Shown: piece after piece, positions 10,375 to 21,012 of the stretch | How positions within the stretch are numbered: position 1 is the stretch's first letter | Layout: every line of letters begins with the position of its first letter | Assembly (NCBI GenBank): GCA_019925105.1 | Contig: JAHGAU010000028.1 | Span: 434,001 to 498,000 of the forward strand | Length of the DNA stretch: 64,000 nt | DNA from: Niebla homalea | Taxonomy: Eukaryota > Ascomycota > Lecanoromycetes > Lecanorales > Ramalinaceae | Direction: 5' to 3' | Program-made: the position numbers and the translations under genes | The notes under the pieces: generated by a model | What the model was told of the DNA's origin: nothing | Databases searched by the model: none | The model's input: only the letters and a program-made list of their open reading frames with translations

Positions 10375-12251
10375 ATGGCGCCCGCGACAGGCGCACACAT
10401 CATCGCCAATTCCCTCCGCTCGCTCGGCGTCTCCACCATCTTCGGCATCGTGGGCATTCCTGTTATAGAAATCGCAGAAGAAGCCATCAAGCTTGGCATA
10501 CAGTTCATCGGCTTCAGAAATGAGCAAGCAGCCAGCTATGCTGCAACGGCCTATGGGTATCTTACGGGCAAGCCGGGGGTCTGTTTAGTGGTTGGGGGGC
10601 CTGGAGTCTTGCATGCCATTGCTGGCGTAAGTGGGGACTGTATACGCCTCTGTTGGTGGATCTTGGAGACTCATTAGGTGTCAAATAGGTCGGCAACTCC
10701 AGTGCCAATGCCTGGCCTTTACTTCTCCTTGCCGGTTCGAGCGAGACTGATCTGGTGTCGAAAGGCGCATTCCAAGAGCTAGACGCCATATCGCTACTCG
10801 CGCCGCACTCCAAGCTCGCCTCGAGACCTTCGTCTCTTGATTCGATACAGAGTACGATCGAGAATGCCTACAGGACATCATGGTACGGTCGACCAGGCAC
10901 AGCATTCGTGGACCTACCAGCAGACTTGATCAAGGGCTCACTTCCATCCGCCTCAGCATTGCCGAGACTGTTACCCTTACCTGACCCTCCAAAGTCTGGC
11001 GCTGACCCTGCAACGCTTTTCAAAATCACCACATTGATCAAATCGGCTACGAGCCCTTTGATTGTTGTTGGCAAGGGGGCAGCCTACTCTCGCTCTGAAG
11101 ACCTCATTCGCGCCTTCATTGACCAAACCCAAATCCCATTCCTGCCCACTCCAATGGGTAAAGGCGTCCTTCCCGACTCCCACCCTCTCAACACCGCCAG
11201 CGCCCGGAGTACCGCCCTTAAAAATGCAGACGTTGTACTGATCCTGGGCGCCCGCTTAAATTGGATCTTGCATTTCGGCAGTTCGCCCAAGTGGCGTCCT
11301 GGCGTCAAATTCATCCACGTCGACATCTCTGCTGAAGAGATCGGCAAGAACGATCCTCGCTCTGCCGACTTGGGGATCGTAGGTGATATTGGCGTTGTGG
11401 TTCCCCAACTCACGACGGCCCTCAAGGGATGGTCGTACTCCTCTCGCCCAGTCGACCAGTCCAGCAGATCCTTCAACCATCTCTTGCAGACCGCGAAGAC
11501 CAAAAACAAAGCTGCTGCTGCCACCAAATTGAAGTCCGGCCTCTCCAGTGGGCCCATGACCATCACCACGGCCTTGTCCGCCATCGAACGCACCATCCAC
11601 CGCCTCTCGCCTCCCTCGGAAAGCAACGTCGTCTACATCTCCGAAGGCGCCAATACAATGGACATCTCGCGCTCCATCTTCCCCCTCTCCCAACCGCGCC
11701 TCCGTCTCGATGCTGGCACGCACGCGACCATGGGTGTTGGGCTGGGCTACGCGGTCGCTGCACATTCTGCTTACAATTCCTCTGCCGCTGAAGCCCGTAG
11801 CGGGCCGTCAGAGGAGAGGAAGAAAATCGTCTGTATTGAGGGAGACTCGGCATTCGGGTTCAGCGCCATGGAGGTGGAGACGATGAGTCGGTGCGGGATG
11901 GATGTATTGGTGTTTGTGGTGAATAATGGGGGCGTGTATCATGGGGATGCGGATAATAGAGATGAGTGGGAAGAGTTGCGAGAACAGAAGCTTGGTGGGG
12001 ATGGCAAGGGGTTGAGGAGTACGAGTCTGGGATTCGGGACGAGGTATGAGATGATTGCTGAAGCTGTAGGGGGAAGGGGCTTCTTTGTGAGGACGCTGGA
12101 GGAACTAGAGAGAGCGACGGAGGAAGGATTCAAAGAAGGGAGGGTATGCGTGGTCAATGTGATGGTGGAGAGTGGGAAGGGGGGGAAGCTGGAGTTTGGG
12201 TGGCAGGCTAGTGGAGCCAAGAAAGGGGGGGATGGTGTGAGCAAGCTTTGA
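10375..12251 (+). CDS. Peroxisomal thiamine-diphosphate enzyme, 2-hydroxyacyl-CoA lyase / oxalyl-CoA decarboxylase type
   Basis: Two exons (10375-10626, 10689-12251) joined by a 62-bp phase-0 intron (GTAAGT...CAAATAG) give 604 residues. The N-terminal pyrimidine-binding domain has the catalytic Glu in GFRNEQAAS near residue 49 and [15 protein letters not shown] across the splice. The C-terminal domain has the ThDP/Mg motif [16 protein letters not shown]...VVNNGGVY at about residues 465-495. The last three residues are SKL, a canonical PTS1, so peroxisomal import is expected. The family cleaves 2-hydroxyacyl-CoAs to formyl-CoA plus an aldehyde, or decarboxylates oxalyl-CoA; which of the two cannot be decided from sequence by eye. 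Acetolactate synthase is excluded by the peroxisomal signal and lack of a mitochondrial presequence. Confidence 0.9.
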
Positions 12252-12559
12252 TCATGAATATTAGGCAATTTTCATTCTTGGGTCATTATATATCCCGAAT
12301 GAGGAGATATGGAAAACACTCGGAATCCAGATTCTGAGTATCAATTGCAAGTCCGAGGTTTTGGTAAAGCATGATCTGAAATCTCACTGTGAAACAAAGT
12401 CTTCCTTTAGCACTAGCGTTGATGGTATATTTGACACTCTGATCACCAAATCTGAGAGCAACAGACCTATCTCGCAAAGAGAAAATCGATTTTAACCTGC
12501 ATGTAATCCAAGGCTTCAAACACCTACCAAAACGGGTATTCGTCAGTCATGTACCATAC
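12252..12559. other. Spacer between the ThDP enzyme and the amidase pseudogene
   Basis: About 308 bp without a supported gene. It probably includes the 3' UTR of the ThDP enzyme and the decayed 3' flank of the amidase pseudogene on the other strand. Confidence 0.5.
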
Positions 12560-14530
12560 TCCTAAATGCTCATAGGAAACCGACCATCTCGTCTTCACAC
12601 CCTCTGGCGACAAATTGCAGAGACACGGGCACTCGGATCAAGCCATCAGGCCCACTGTCTCGCGCATTGTCAGCCACGATGCTCAAAGCAAACTATCCAG
12701 GCATCGCTTTGATTTGAATGTACTGTCACAAAGCTCATGATTAATTATATGGATCCTGCTCGTTTATTGGGATGGGATATAGGCTGCGTATCGACTATCC
12801 ACAGCTGGGTCCACCGTCTTGACTGGAAAGACAATTGCCGGGTGATCCAATAGGTTCTACTGGCTCGTGTATTTCTGATAGCGGCAAGTGCCTAGTGGTG
12901 GCGTAAACATGGACATAGAGTTGCATCTACAGCGCTTTCAAGGTCACCAGTGTTTGTTTTGCTGGTAGCTCTCGAGCTCCAAACCTCAAATCCTCAGCAC
13001 ACAGTCGCACGGGACAGCATCCGTACTCACGCTGTGCATACTCACATCGATGCCTGTCTCTTTCCCCTCTCATGTCTTCGATCTCGGGGACGGATCGATG
13101 TTTGACGAACGGATTCTCTTTGCGAATGGACCGCGAGATTGGCTCTTCAGAGGCTTCCAGCAATTTCCTGGACGCATCGCCTCCAACCATGAAGTACAGA
13201 CTTGCCTTGAAGATGTTTAGTCAAGCTATCGGCTGCCCTTATATGTGGACCTGGAAACGCACAATGATCTCCTATGCGTTTTTCTGTTGATAGGGATTCC
13301 AACCCGTCACGGTGACACCATCCAGACTCTTCAATTTGTCCACTACTTCCCTCCTAGCCCTCATCACGGGAGGGCGTGGCTGGACAACGCCGTCATCTTC
13401 AAACACTGCAATTCGGAGTGGCCTGGAACCACAGGCCTCAAGCTACCTCGTATCACGCCAGGGTAAAGGGATCACGCTCGGATCAGTTAATCCAGCGTTT
13501 GGCACTATGCACAATTTCCACAACGTCCTAATTCCGGTGAGTCTACGGCTCAACAGCCGAAGGGTACCTTCGACATTATTCAGGGCCAATATGGGCGGCC
13601 GAAATTCCACGCCTTGGGATATGAAGACCGGTGGGGCGAAGCTCGTATAGCCCATTTTTGGCTGCTGGGGACCATATACTGCCACCTAGACTCCATTAGT
13701 ACCAACAACCATGATAGGTGGGAAAGGAAGGATGTTTCCACTGTCGGATCCAATTCCCAACAGCTATACGGGACCCCATCAACGCGCTCTCACCGCCAGA
13801 GCTACCCCCGGCCGTCAAAGATCGAAAGATCGATTGAAAGGATTTATTGTCTCTCCAAAGAGATAGCTGGAGGTTTCTAAATCCATTTGAGACCCAGACG
13901 TCAGCGAGCGCGCCATTATTGTTTACACGACCGAACAAACTATTCGCATACTAGGAGCTGAGGCTCTGGGGTACGTATGAGAAACAGACATCCGGAATCC
14001 CACAGCGGCTTTGACACTTGGGCGTCCCCTGCTGCTCTTGTACCCACCCAAGGAACGAAATCAGCATTGAGGTCCAGACCTCTCAAACCAATATGTTCTT
14101 TCACACTGGTTGGGAGACCGTGCTATTTATCAGCTTCACTGGGACGTTTCATAGCCCTTTGAGGGGGGAGTTCCGTGATCCAATTCGTCTATCATCTTGC
14201 TGCCTGGCGGCGGAAAGGCAGAGGTGACTTCAGTGCTTGAATCTACGCTCGTTGCCAATGAGATGACAAGGACCTCTGGTGACAACGTTGTGATCTCATC
14301 TTCGCGCCGAGAAAGCAGACACTGGAACATCCGACGCTCGTGGTTACTGGAGACGGAAAATCGGGTGCAGCTTGCTTGGTCGGAGCTGCTGTCTAAGCCC
14401 CATGATCTTGAACCTGTTAAGCAATCTCTTGACATGTGCGACCAATCAGCACTGTCTATGGAGAAGCTGGTCTCAGTGGGAAGATATAATGGGGCCTTAA
14501 ATGGTTCGCAACGCAAAGTTATACGCAAGT
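12560..14530 (-). pseudogene. Decayed amidase (acetamidase-like, amidase signature family)
   Basis: On the minus strand, pieces of one amidase appear in order but in different frames with stops between them. Going downstream: an N-terminal REDEITTLSPEVLVISLA...EVTSAF segment (about 14205-14305); the amidase signature TAGGSSGGESALMGSRIAVG (about 13756-13820); GGSIWSPAAKNGLYELRPTG (about 13650-13710); DPSVIPLPWRDTR (about 13443); LRIAVFEDDGVVQPRPPVMR and KLKSLDGVTVTGW (about 13275-13415); LLEASEEPISRSI with SVPEIEDMRGERDRHRCEYA (about 13030-13186); DHPAIVFPVKTVDPAVD (about 12800-12850); and VSLQFVARGCEDE (about 12580-12630). The order and spacing match the whole family from end to end. Several stops and frame changes cannot be removed with credible introns, so I call it a pseudogene. 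An intact homologue would hydrolyse a short amide. Confidence 0.85.
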
Positions 14531-15010
14531 TTCCGAAGCATCCTATGGATCAAGTTGAGAACATGTAGGCGCGCTGGTGGAGCGAGCCTATTCTGCAAAA
14601 TGCTCCGCAAGCCAACAACGTCGTTAACGACTCATGCAGTCATCATGCACTAGGTGGAGCCACATCGCTAAACAAGTGGAGTCCGCAGAAGATGTGAATA
14701 TGTTAAGCTAGCCAGCCATCTCACGGCTTTTGACCGCACCAGCATTTGTAGGGCGTGAGTTGTGGGACTGAGGAAATCTCACATCCTGCACGGCTTCCAC
14801 GGCTCTTCTATCACCGCTATTGCCCATATTACGGTACGCTTGATGAATAGATCATTAAATACAGGCTGACCAGGCCAGTCCCAGGAAACGTCTCAAATGT
14901 TAATTACATTGGGAAGGAAACGCAAGAGTTTGGTCTTGTTGGTCCACACAAAAGTTCTTTGATCCTAGAGCCAGAGGCATGGGTCGAGCATCGATAACCC
15001 TTAGGTTCGT
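14531..15010. other. Spacer, amidase pseudogene to MFS transporter
   Basis: About 480 bp with no credible coding sequence. It would have held the amidase promoter and now also contains the 3' UTR of the MFS gene. Confidence 0.5.
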
Positions 15011-17052
15011 CTATTTGGTCAGACCCGCGGCAACCATGTCCCTCTTGTATCGCAGATATCTCTCGACGCTAGCTTGTCTCATTCTCTTCCCGTACCGAAG
15101 AAAGACTGAGACGGTCAATACTTGTGCTAGACCAGCAAATGCGGCAAGAATGAAGGCGTTCTGGAGCCCCATATTGGTGACCCAAGGTGTGATACTAGGG
15201 CACCCTATTAACCAAAATTACTCGGATGTGGCACCAGCTGACTTACCCGTATCCAACAGCAAAGCTCATACAGTTGCGGACTACGATGACAGATACGATG
15301 GCCTCGCTACTCAACTCTCGATAGGAGTCAATGCAGTAGTTGACCGACAGCTGAAGCCCAATTGTATTGGTGAAGCCAATGCTCCCCATGGCAAAGATCA
15401 ACCCAAACCAGTGGACATTATGAGCGGCGCCAACACCCCAGAGGAGAAGGCCGCCAGGAACAAATAATAGTGATAGGCTGAAAAGCCAGAGGCGGTACTC
15501 AGCCTGCATTAAGCCTCCATTTCGGCGAGCTAGCTTGAGAACGAACCAGTCTCCAAAGGTTCCTGTGTACACAAAGCTACGCAGCTGATTAGCCTAGACA
15601 GGACAGATGAGCAAGGTCTGGATATGGGTACTCACGCCAGAAAAACACCAATCAATGGAGCCAGATAGGCAAGTCCTACAATGGACGATGAAAATCCATA
15701 TGGCGTAGCGCTAAGGACCAGAGAGGTAGTACCGTTGAGGACATTAAACCAAATAAGGCTGGACCCATAAGAGAAACCCGCGTAGAGAATCACCGGAAAG
15801 GTGAGATATATGAGTGGACGGAGAATCATACCTCTCATCCTTTTGGGGGTTTTGGCTTTGTTTTGACTTATGAGCTTCAACCTACTGTGACAAGGTTTTC
15901 GTTCGCGAGCCCGAAGGACACTGCCAGCTTCCAACTCGATAGCCGGTACGGTATCCAGCTCACCTTGATTTTTTTCATCAGCACTTGAGCGTTGTCCTAC
16001 CGCCGGGCTTGTAGGCGTCGTCGGGTCACAATCATTCTCCCCTTTCAGGCGGTCGACAACACCGGCTGCTCGGTAATAGTTGGTCTCTTCCATGAAAAAG
16101 CAGAGGAATATGAAACTTATCCCACAAAGGATAGCGCACCAGTACTATCATGATCAGACTGCTTCCGAACAAACCGGATATAACTCCTCTTACCAGCACC
16201 CATTGCCATCCTTGTCCTTCATTTATGAAGCCGGCCAAGATCGGCGCAAGGAAATTGCTGCCAATTAAGAAAAACCCGTACAATGCCAGATACGTGCCTC
16301 TTTCGTGCAGGAAATACTACGCATATCAGAGGCTGTATAGGACTGTGTGCGTGTGGGAAGACGGACTACATCGGTCACAGATATCTCACACAAAGACTCG
16401 ACAGGTGCTCCGAAGAAGCCTTGCAGAAGCTTGCTTGCAATCCACTGCCCATTAGTTTTGGTGTAGGGAACCCAGATCGTGATCGCCTGAAGAATGAGGG
16501 TATCAACATGTGATAGTATCAATACACATGACAGGGCATACCGTTGTAGCCAAGATGGACACCAGATAGACAGGACGTTTCCCGAATTCCAGCGCCAAAG
16601 GCTGCCAGAACAGGCAGCCCAAACCAAACATCAAGAACTGCAGAGTGTCAGCACTCGAAAATGAGCACACCGGGTTCCACCAAACCATGTAACCTGTCCC
16701 ATCGTTGAGATCATTCAAGGTCAAGCCCGTGTCTTGTTCTATTGGATGAAGTACTGAGTAAATCGCTGACGAAGCGGTCCCGAGCCCGAAGGTGTACCTG
16801 ATGTAGACCATGAGCTTGCAGCCCACCCACCAGAGTAGGGTGGGAGGCCACTCACACAGATATGCACACGGTCGATAGCGCTTTCCGGCGGGCGGACCAA
16901 TTGAGAGGATCGTCAGGGTCGTCCGAAGGGGCCGGGACCAGAACAACGTCTTTCTGCAGCCCGGACGCGTGCTTGGCCTCGAGGGTACCGTCCAGGTCTA
17001 CCAGCTGTACAGTTCCAGGTACAGGGCTCTTGGTCGCACCGGAAACCTCCAT
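15011..17052 (-). CDS. MFS transporter, DHA1-type drug/solute:H+ antiporter family
   Basis: Eight exons can be joined: 17052-16856, 16797-16686, 16637-16542, 16486-16370, 16316-16194, 16144-15636, 15576-15247 and 15194-15011. They total 556 codons and give 555 residues. The cytoplasmic N-terminus has the DPDDPLNWSARRKAL motif typical of fungal DHA1 transporters. It is followed by TM1 and a TGYM/FLMFGLGCLFWQPLAL stretch, then GKRPVYLVS (the family's motif A position), ISVTD/YFLHERGTYLALYG, INEGQGWQWVL/YWCAILCG, a long Ser/Asp-rich central loop, and a second six-helix half ending GLQNAFILAAFAGL. Substrate is not predictable. All frames are open after splicing, so it seems intact, unlike the amidase beside it. 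Donors at exons 2 (GTTTGG) and 4 (GTAGTC) are non-consensus. Confidence 0.85.
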
Positions 17053-18880
17053 GTCAAACGGTTCAGCTTTTACCAGATTTGCATTGAATCACCAATGTTC
17101 CAAAAAGTTGAAGAGGCAACGCGCTGCGGCTTGAGTGCTTCGCAGCCGTTAACGATAACGTCACCAGGGTTCTCGGAGATGCAAGGTGGGTAATTTCTGA
17201 CCAATCAGCTGCAGAATGATGAAAAGATGCATGCCCTATCGCTGAGTACCCTTTTCCTATAGGCACGCTTCCTTCAGATGCATGTGAGAGGACCCCAGCG
17301 ATCAATGACCCTCACACCTTTCGATCAGCGTTTATTGCATTCCAGCATATTCGCTTGTTGGGCGCTTGTTTGCTCGGCCGCCGGCTCGTGTCCGTGCGGT
17401 GTAGTTTAAGGTACTTTTTGATAGGCTTCATGTGACAGCTCCTGCAACAAAATTACGATCTGGGCAAGAAAAACATTGCATCTGCTCGTCTCCTGCCCAG
17501 GAAGGTCATGACGGGACTCCTTGTAGTGCCCGATCAGAAGACAGTAGCCGATTCACATATCATCCAGCACGGGTTCCCGTCATTTATTCAATCTGAGACT
17601 CACTATTTATGAACCGCTCTGCAAAGTCACATCAAGTCTTGCTCGACGTTTGTGGTACACGACGTCTGTGACAGACACCATCTCATTGTCTCATCTTGAG
17701 CTAAGTTGATACTCATCGGCGCTCTTCGGAAGTATGCTCACTCCACCCATCCGATATAATACCTGTTGCTCTCGATGATACTTACGTTGGCTCAGGTAAG
17801 ACATGCCCGACTCTGTGTCCATGTCGTTGGATTGGTATGGGTAGTAGATCCAGACTATCCTCAACCATATGGGATTGACCATCCACTACTTCATCCTACT
17901 GCTGAGGTTGATCATTGGTGGACCAATCCCAGTTTTGGGTGACGATTTTTGGCCTGCGGTGTTTTTTGTGATCTTTTGGCCTTCTGGTGCCATATTTGGG
18001 TGACGATTCTCTGATGACGATTCTGGAGTAGTTTCTTGGCCTGCGATCGTTGGCCTGCGGTTCTGGAGTGACCATTCTGGAGTGACGACTTTTTGGTGAC
18101 GATTCCTTGGTTAACATTGAAAGTGAGCTGGAGTGTGAAATGAGATGCGGGCATGAACTACTCTGCAGCTTTCATTGGGTCGGACAATGACAGGTTCATC
18201 ACTGGCGACCAGTAGGGAATCTCACATGAATTTGAATAGGTATCTTGGGTCCGATGCAAGGATCTTTGACCCTTCTAGTAGGATCTCAATGTATCTCCAA
18301 TAAGAAATAAGTCAGCTCCATCAGATACGTCGATTCAGTCGCCTCAGGTCTTCGCACTAGTCTTGATAGGGTAGATACATGTACAACCCAAAAGCTGTCA
18401 AGGCTCTGCACTTTATGGAGATCGTTTTGAATGAGCTCGTCTTCCCTTTTCATTGCGAGTTTTGAAGTTCATGCCAGGAGTAGCTTCTAAGATGGTAGCG
18501 GCGGGTATCCCATTTGAGGAGTGAGATTAGGCAGTATCTGAAGGGGGAGTTGGCGTGATCGACTACGGCATCTCATGAGCCGCCTTTGAGGTCCCACTTG
18601 ATGTTAGGGGTTTAGAATGTCAACTTCCTCCCATCTTGCAATGGTGATTTGTAGCATGAATAAAGCCTTACATTCCACATTATCCTTCCTCTTTGCACTT
18701 TGGCATCCTGCTTGGATAACATGATACATCACTTGGCTAGCAATGAGTTTCGCCTCTACGCGGTGCTTCTAGGGTACACTGCAGTGTGCCTTATGTGTGG
18801 TGCAGCCACATGAATCTCTTTGGTAAGACATCAATAACTTGGGACAACCATCCAGACACTGTTCAGTTCTTCCAAGATGA
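17053..18880. other. Intergenic region with a degenerate minisatellite
   Basis: Apart from the repeat tract at 17936-18110 nothing is supported. It is flanked by the start of the MFS gene and the 3' end of the CorA-like gene. Short frames here (for example 17691-17882) lack family features. Confidence 0.5.
17936..18110. repeat. Degenerate interspersed short-unit repeat (minisatellite-like)
   Basis: Units of the form GTGACGATTCTGGA recur about six times, mixed with TTGGCCTGCGGT-type units (about four times). Unit lengths and spacing vary and copies carry substitutions, so this is an old, diverged tandem array rather than a fresh expansion. No open frame is maintained through it. Confidence 0.75.
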
Positions 18881-21012
18881 TCAGTCCTCGGAGGTTGAAC
18901 TCAAGATCCATGCGCGGATCCGATCTTTAAAGCCAAAGATTATTGTGAGTCCGACTACAAAGGTTGTCACACTACCACAGACGGCCCAGAAGTAACGTTC
19001 CGTTCTGTCTGTGTCCGCGATGCCCTTGATATTCATTCCAAAGTATGAAGTGAAGAAGGAGAGCGGGAGGAAGATGATTGTCACAATGGTAAAGACAAGG
19101 ATGGCTCTACTATTCGACTCTGCCATAAGAGTGAGCTCATTCTGCTCCATTGTCCGAGTTTGAAAGAGCTGGTTTAAGGATTATTAGATATTCTGTCAAA
19201 CCGATAGAGCCCCGCCACCTACCACGTTCAATGAGCCTTTGAGATCATTAAGAAGTCGGGGCAGATACTCATGATCAGCTTTGATCAATTCAATTCTCTC
19301 TTCAATCGTTTGACTGAGCTTTGGACAGTCTTTTCGAATCGTGACATTTGACTCCGCTTCCCAAAGCCTACCATCAAAGTCTAGCCACTGTTTGCGAAGT
19401 CCCTCCAGACGGCGAATTTTTTGCTCTGAGATATCGTGAATACACGAAATTTCATTCATGCAGTTTGCATATTCCCGAACCAATTCAACGGACTCGTAGC
19501 GTTTCAACGGCAGGGTTTGCCGCTTGCGCTGTATCAAGTCATTCAGGATGCAGTGGTTAAGTTTTTGAAGACTTACAAGATTGCGGACAACCCAACTGTA
19601 AGCGGTTTGTAGATCAGGGAAAGGCCCAAGAGACTTTCGATTATGAGGGGTACCCTGCAGCTCCGTGATAATACTGGTCAGGAGCCAATCGACGCTTTGA
19701 TCTTCCCAGGATTGGGTTCCAGCACCAGGATGGAACGGACGGTTTCCAGTCCAGAGTTGTCTCAGATTTTCCAGAGCATTTTGGGGAGAAAGTGCAGATT
19801 CCTTCAGAGTGGATGAGGATTCTCCGTCTAAGTAATTAATACCGATCATTGGCGACATGGTTAAAAGAAAGCCTAGATCATGGATTCAATGAAATAGCCA
19901 GACTGAAGTGGCCTAATATTCTTACCATCTTCACGAACGAAGCTGTGTAGGACATCGCGAACCAAGATAGTCCGTTTATAGGACCAATGCTGCGATAGCA
20001 TTTGATCATTGATTCTCGGAAGTTGTGGGATTGTGGAAAAGTGAGGATCGCCATAGCCACCCTCTGTCAGTAATGAGGGCAGATCCGATCGAGCGTCTTC
20101 CCAAAAGCCCATGGCAGCTTTGCCAAAAAAATTACATCGCGATTCGAGGTCCGCGTGTATAGGCGTACCTTCCATGCCTCGCCAGTTCAACTCATCTAAA
20201 ATCACTCTCAAACGAAGGAAACCATTCTTGAATGGACTCAAGATATTGAGAATGTCGGTCTGATCTCGCAGGTGTTGGAAGCTACGTAGGCACAACACTT
20301 CGCACTGGGAATGTTGCGGATTCTGCCTCTCCAGGCGTTTCGGAGCTGAATTTATGAAGCGGTTTTGCAAAGTCTGAAGCCACCGAGATCTCATTAGTTC
20401 GTGAAATGATAGCCTAGTACCTAAAATGGACTCCAATCTGGCCAATTTGCTTACATAGGCTAGTAGGCCTTGACCAATTGGAATGTGGCTGGGACGATCA
20501 GTACATGTCACAACGACGATCGAAGACTGGACCTCACATCCAACGCACAGTGGACCATTCTGGCTTTGACCCCGAAACTTCATGACACGTGAGATTGCAG
20601 TAGCATTTTGACTGAGGTCGGCGCAAATACCATTATCGAAGGTACTCATGTCACATTCAGACCTCTCGAATCTGCCGTCTCCAAAGTCGCACACAATACC
20701 TTTTAGCTGTGCACGAGGTTGGAAATGATACGTTACGAGAGATTCCAACTCATCTTCGTCTGGGTATGCTGGTCGCCTGCTGAGCCCCACCTTCGACAAG
20801 CAAAATCGGGTTAGAGATTGACGTCGGCGTTGATCCCAATTGTAAGATGCCCTCAGCCTCCTCAGCACGGCACGCTGTTTAATCAATTCCCTTACTCCGT
20901 GCTCCTGCTCCTTGATCTTGCGCTTGAAACTGCCCAGTCGGCCCGGTTCCACTGTAATGCCTTCAAGAGGCACTGAATTGGTTTCTTCCGGCACTGATGC
21001 GGAGCTCGCCAT
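18881..21012 (-). CDS. CorA-like Mg2+ transporter family protein
   Basis: Three exons (21012-19926, 19872-19223, 19168-18881) give 674 residues with frame kept at both junctions (GAAGATG/GTAAGA and AACGTG/GTAGGT). The C-terminus has the CorA hallmark: a long helical stalk, a first membrane helix FTIVTIIFLPLSFFTSYFGM, the GMN signature immediately after it (YFGMNIKG), and a second helix VCGSVTTFVVGLTIIFGF. The large N-terminal cytoplasmic part (about 550 residues) is not like bacterial CorA; fungal members with such extensions are common and their ion specificity is mostly untested. Two helices plus GMN predict a pentameric channel in the plasma or organelle membrane. A 0.3-kb MITE-like element sits about 150 bp upstream of its start. 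Confidence 0.88.

Noticed and set aside
10868..11853. Antisense and shifted frames inside the ThDP enzyme gene
   Set aside because: The sense frame carries all family motifs; the others show none.
13300..13650. Plus-strand frame with LALITGG, resembling the start of a short-chain dehydrogenase
   Set aside because: The rest does not match that family, while the minus strand gives eight collinear amidase segments through the same DNA.
17936..18110. Possible CRISPR-like array
   Set aside because: The genome is eukaryotic, repeats are diverged and irregular, and there are no uniform spacers.
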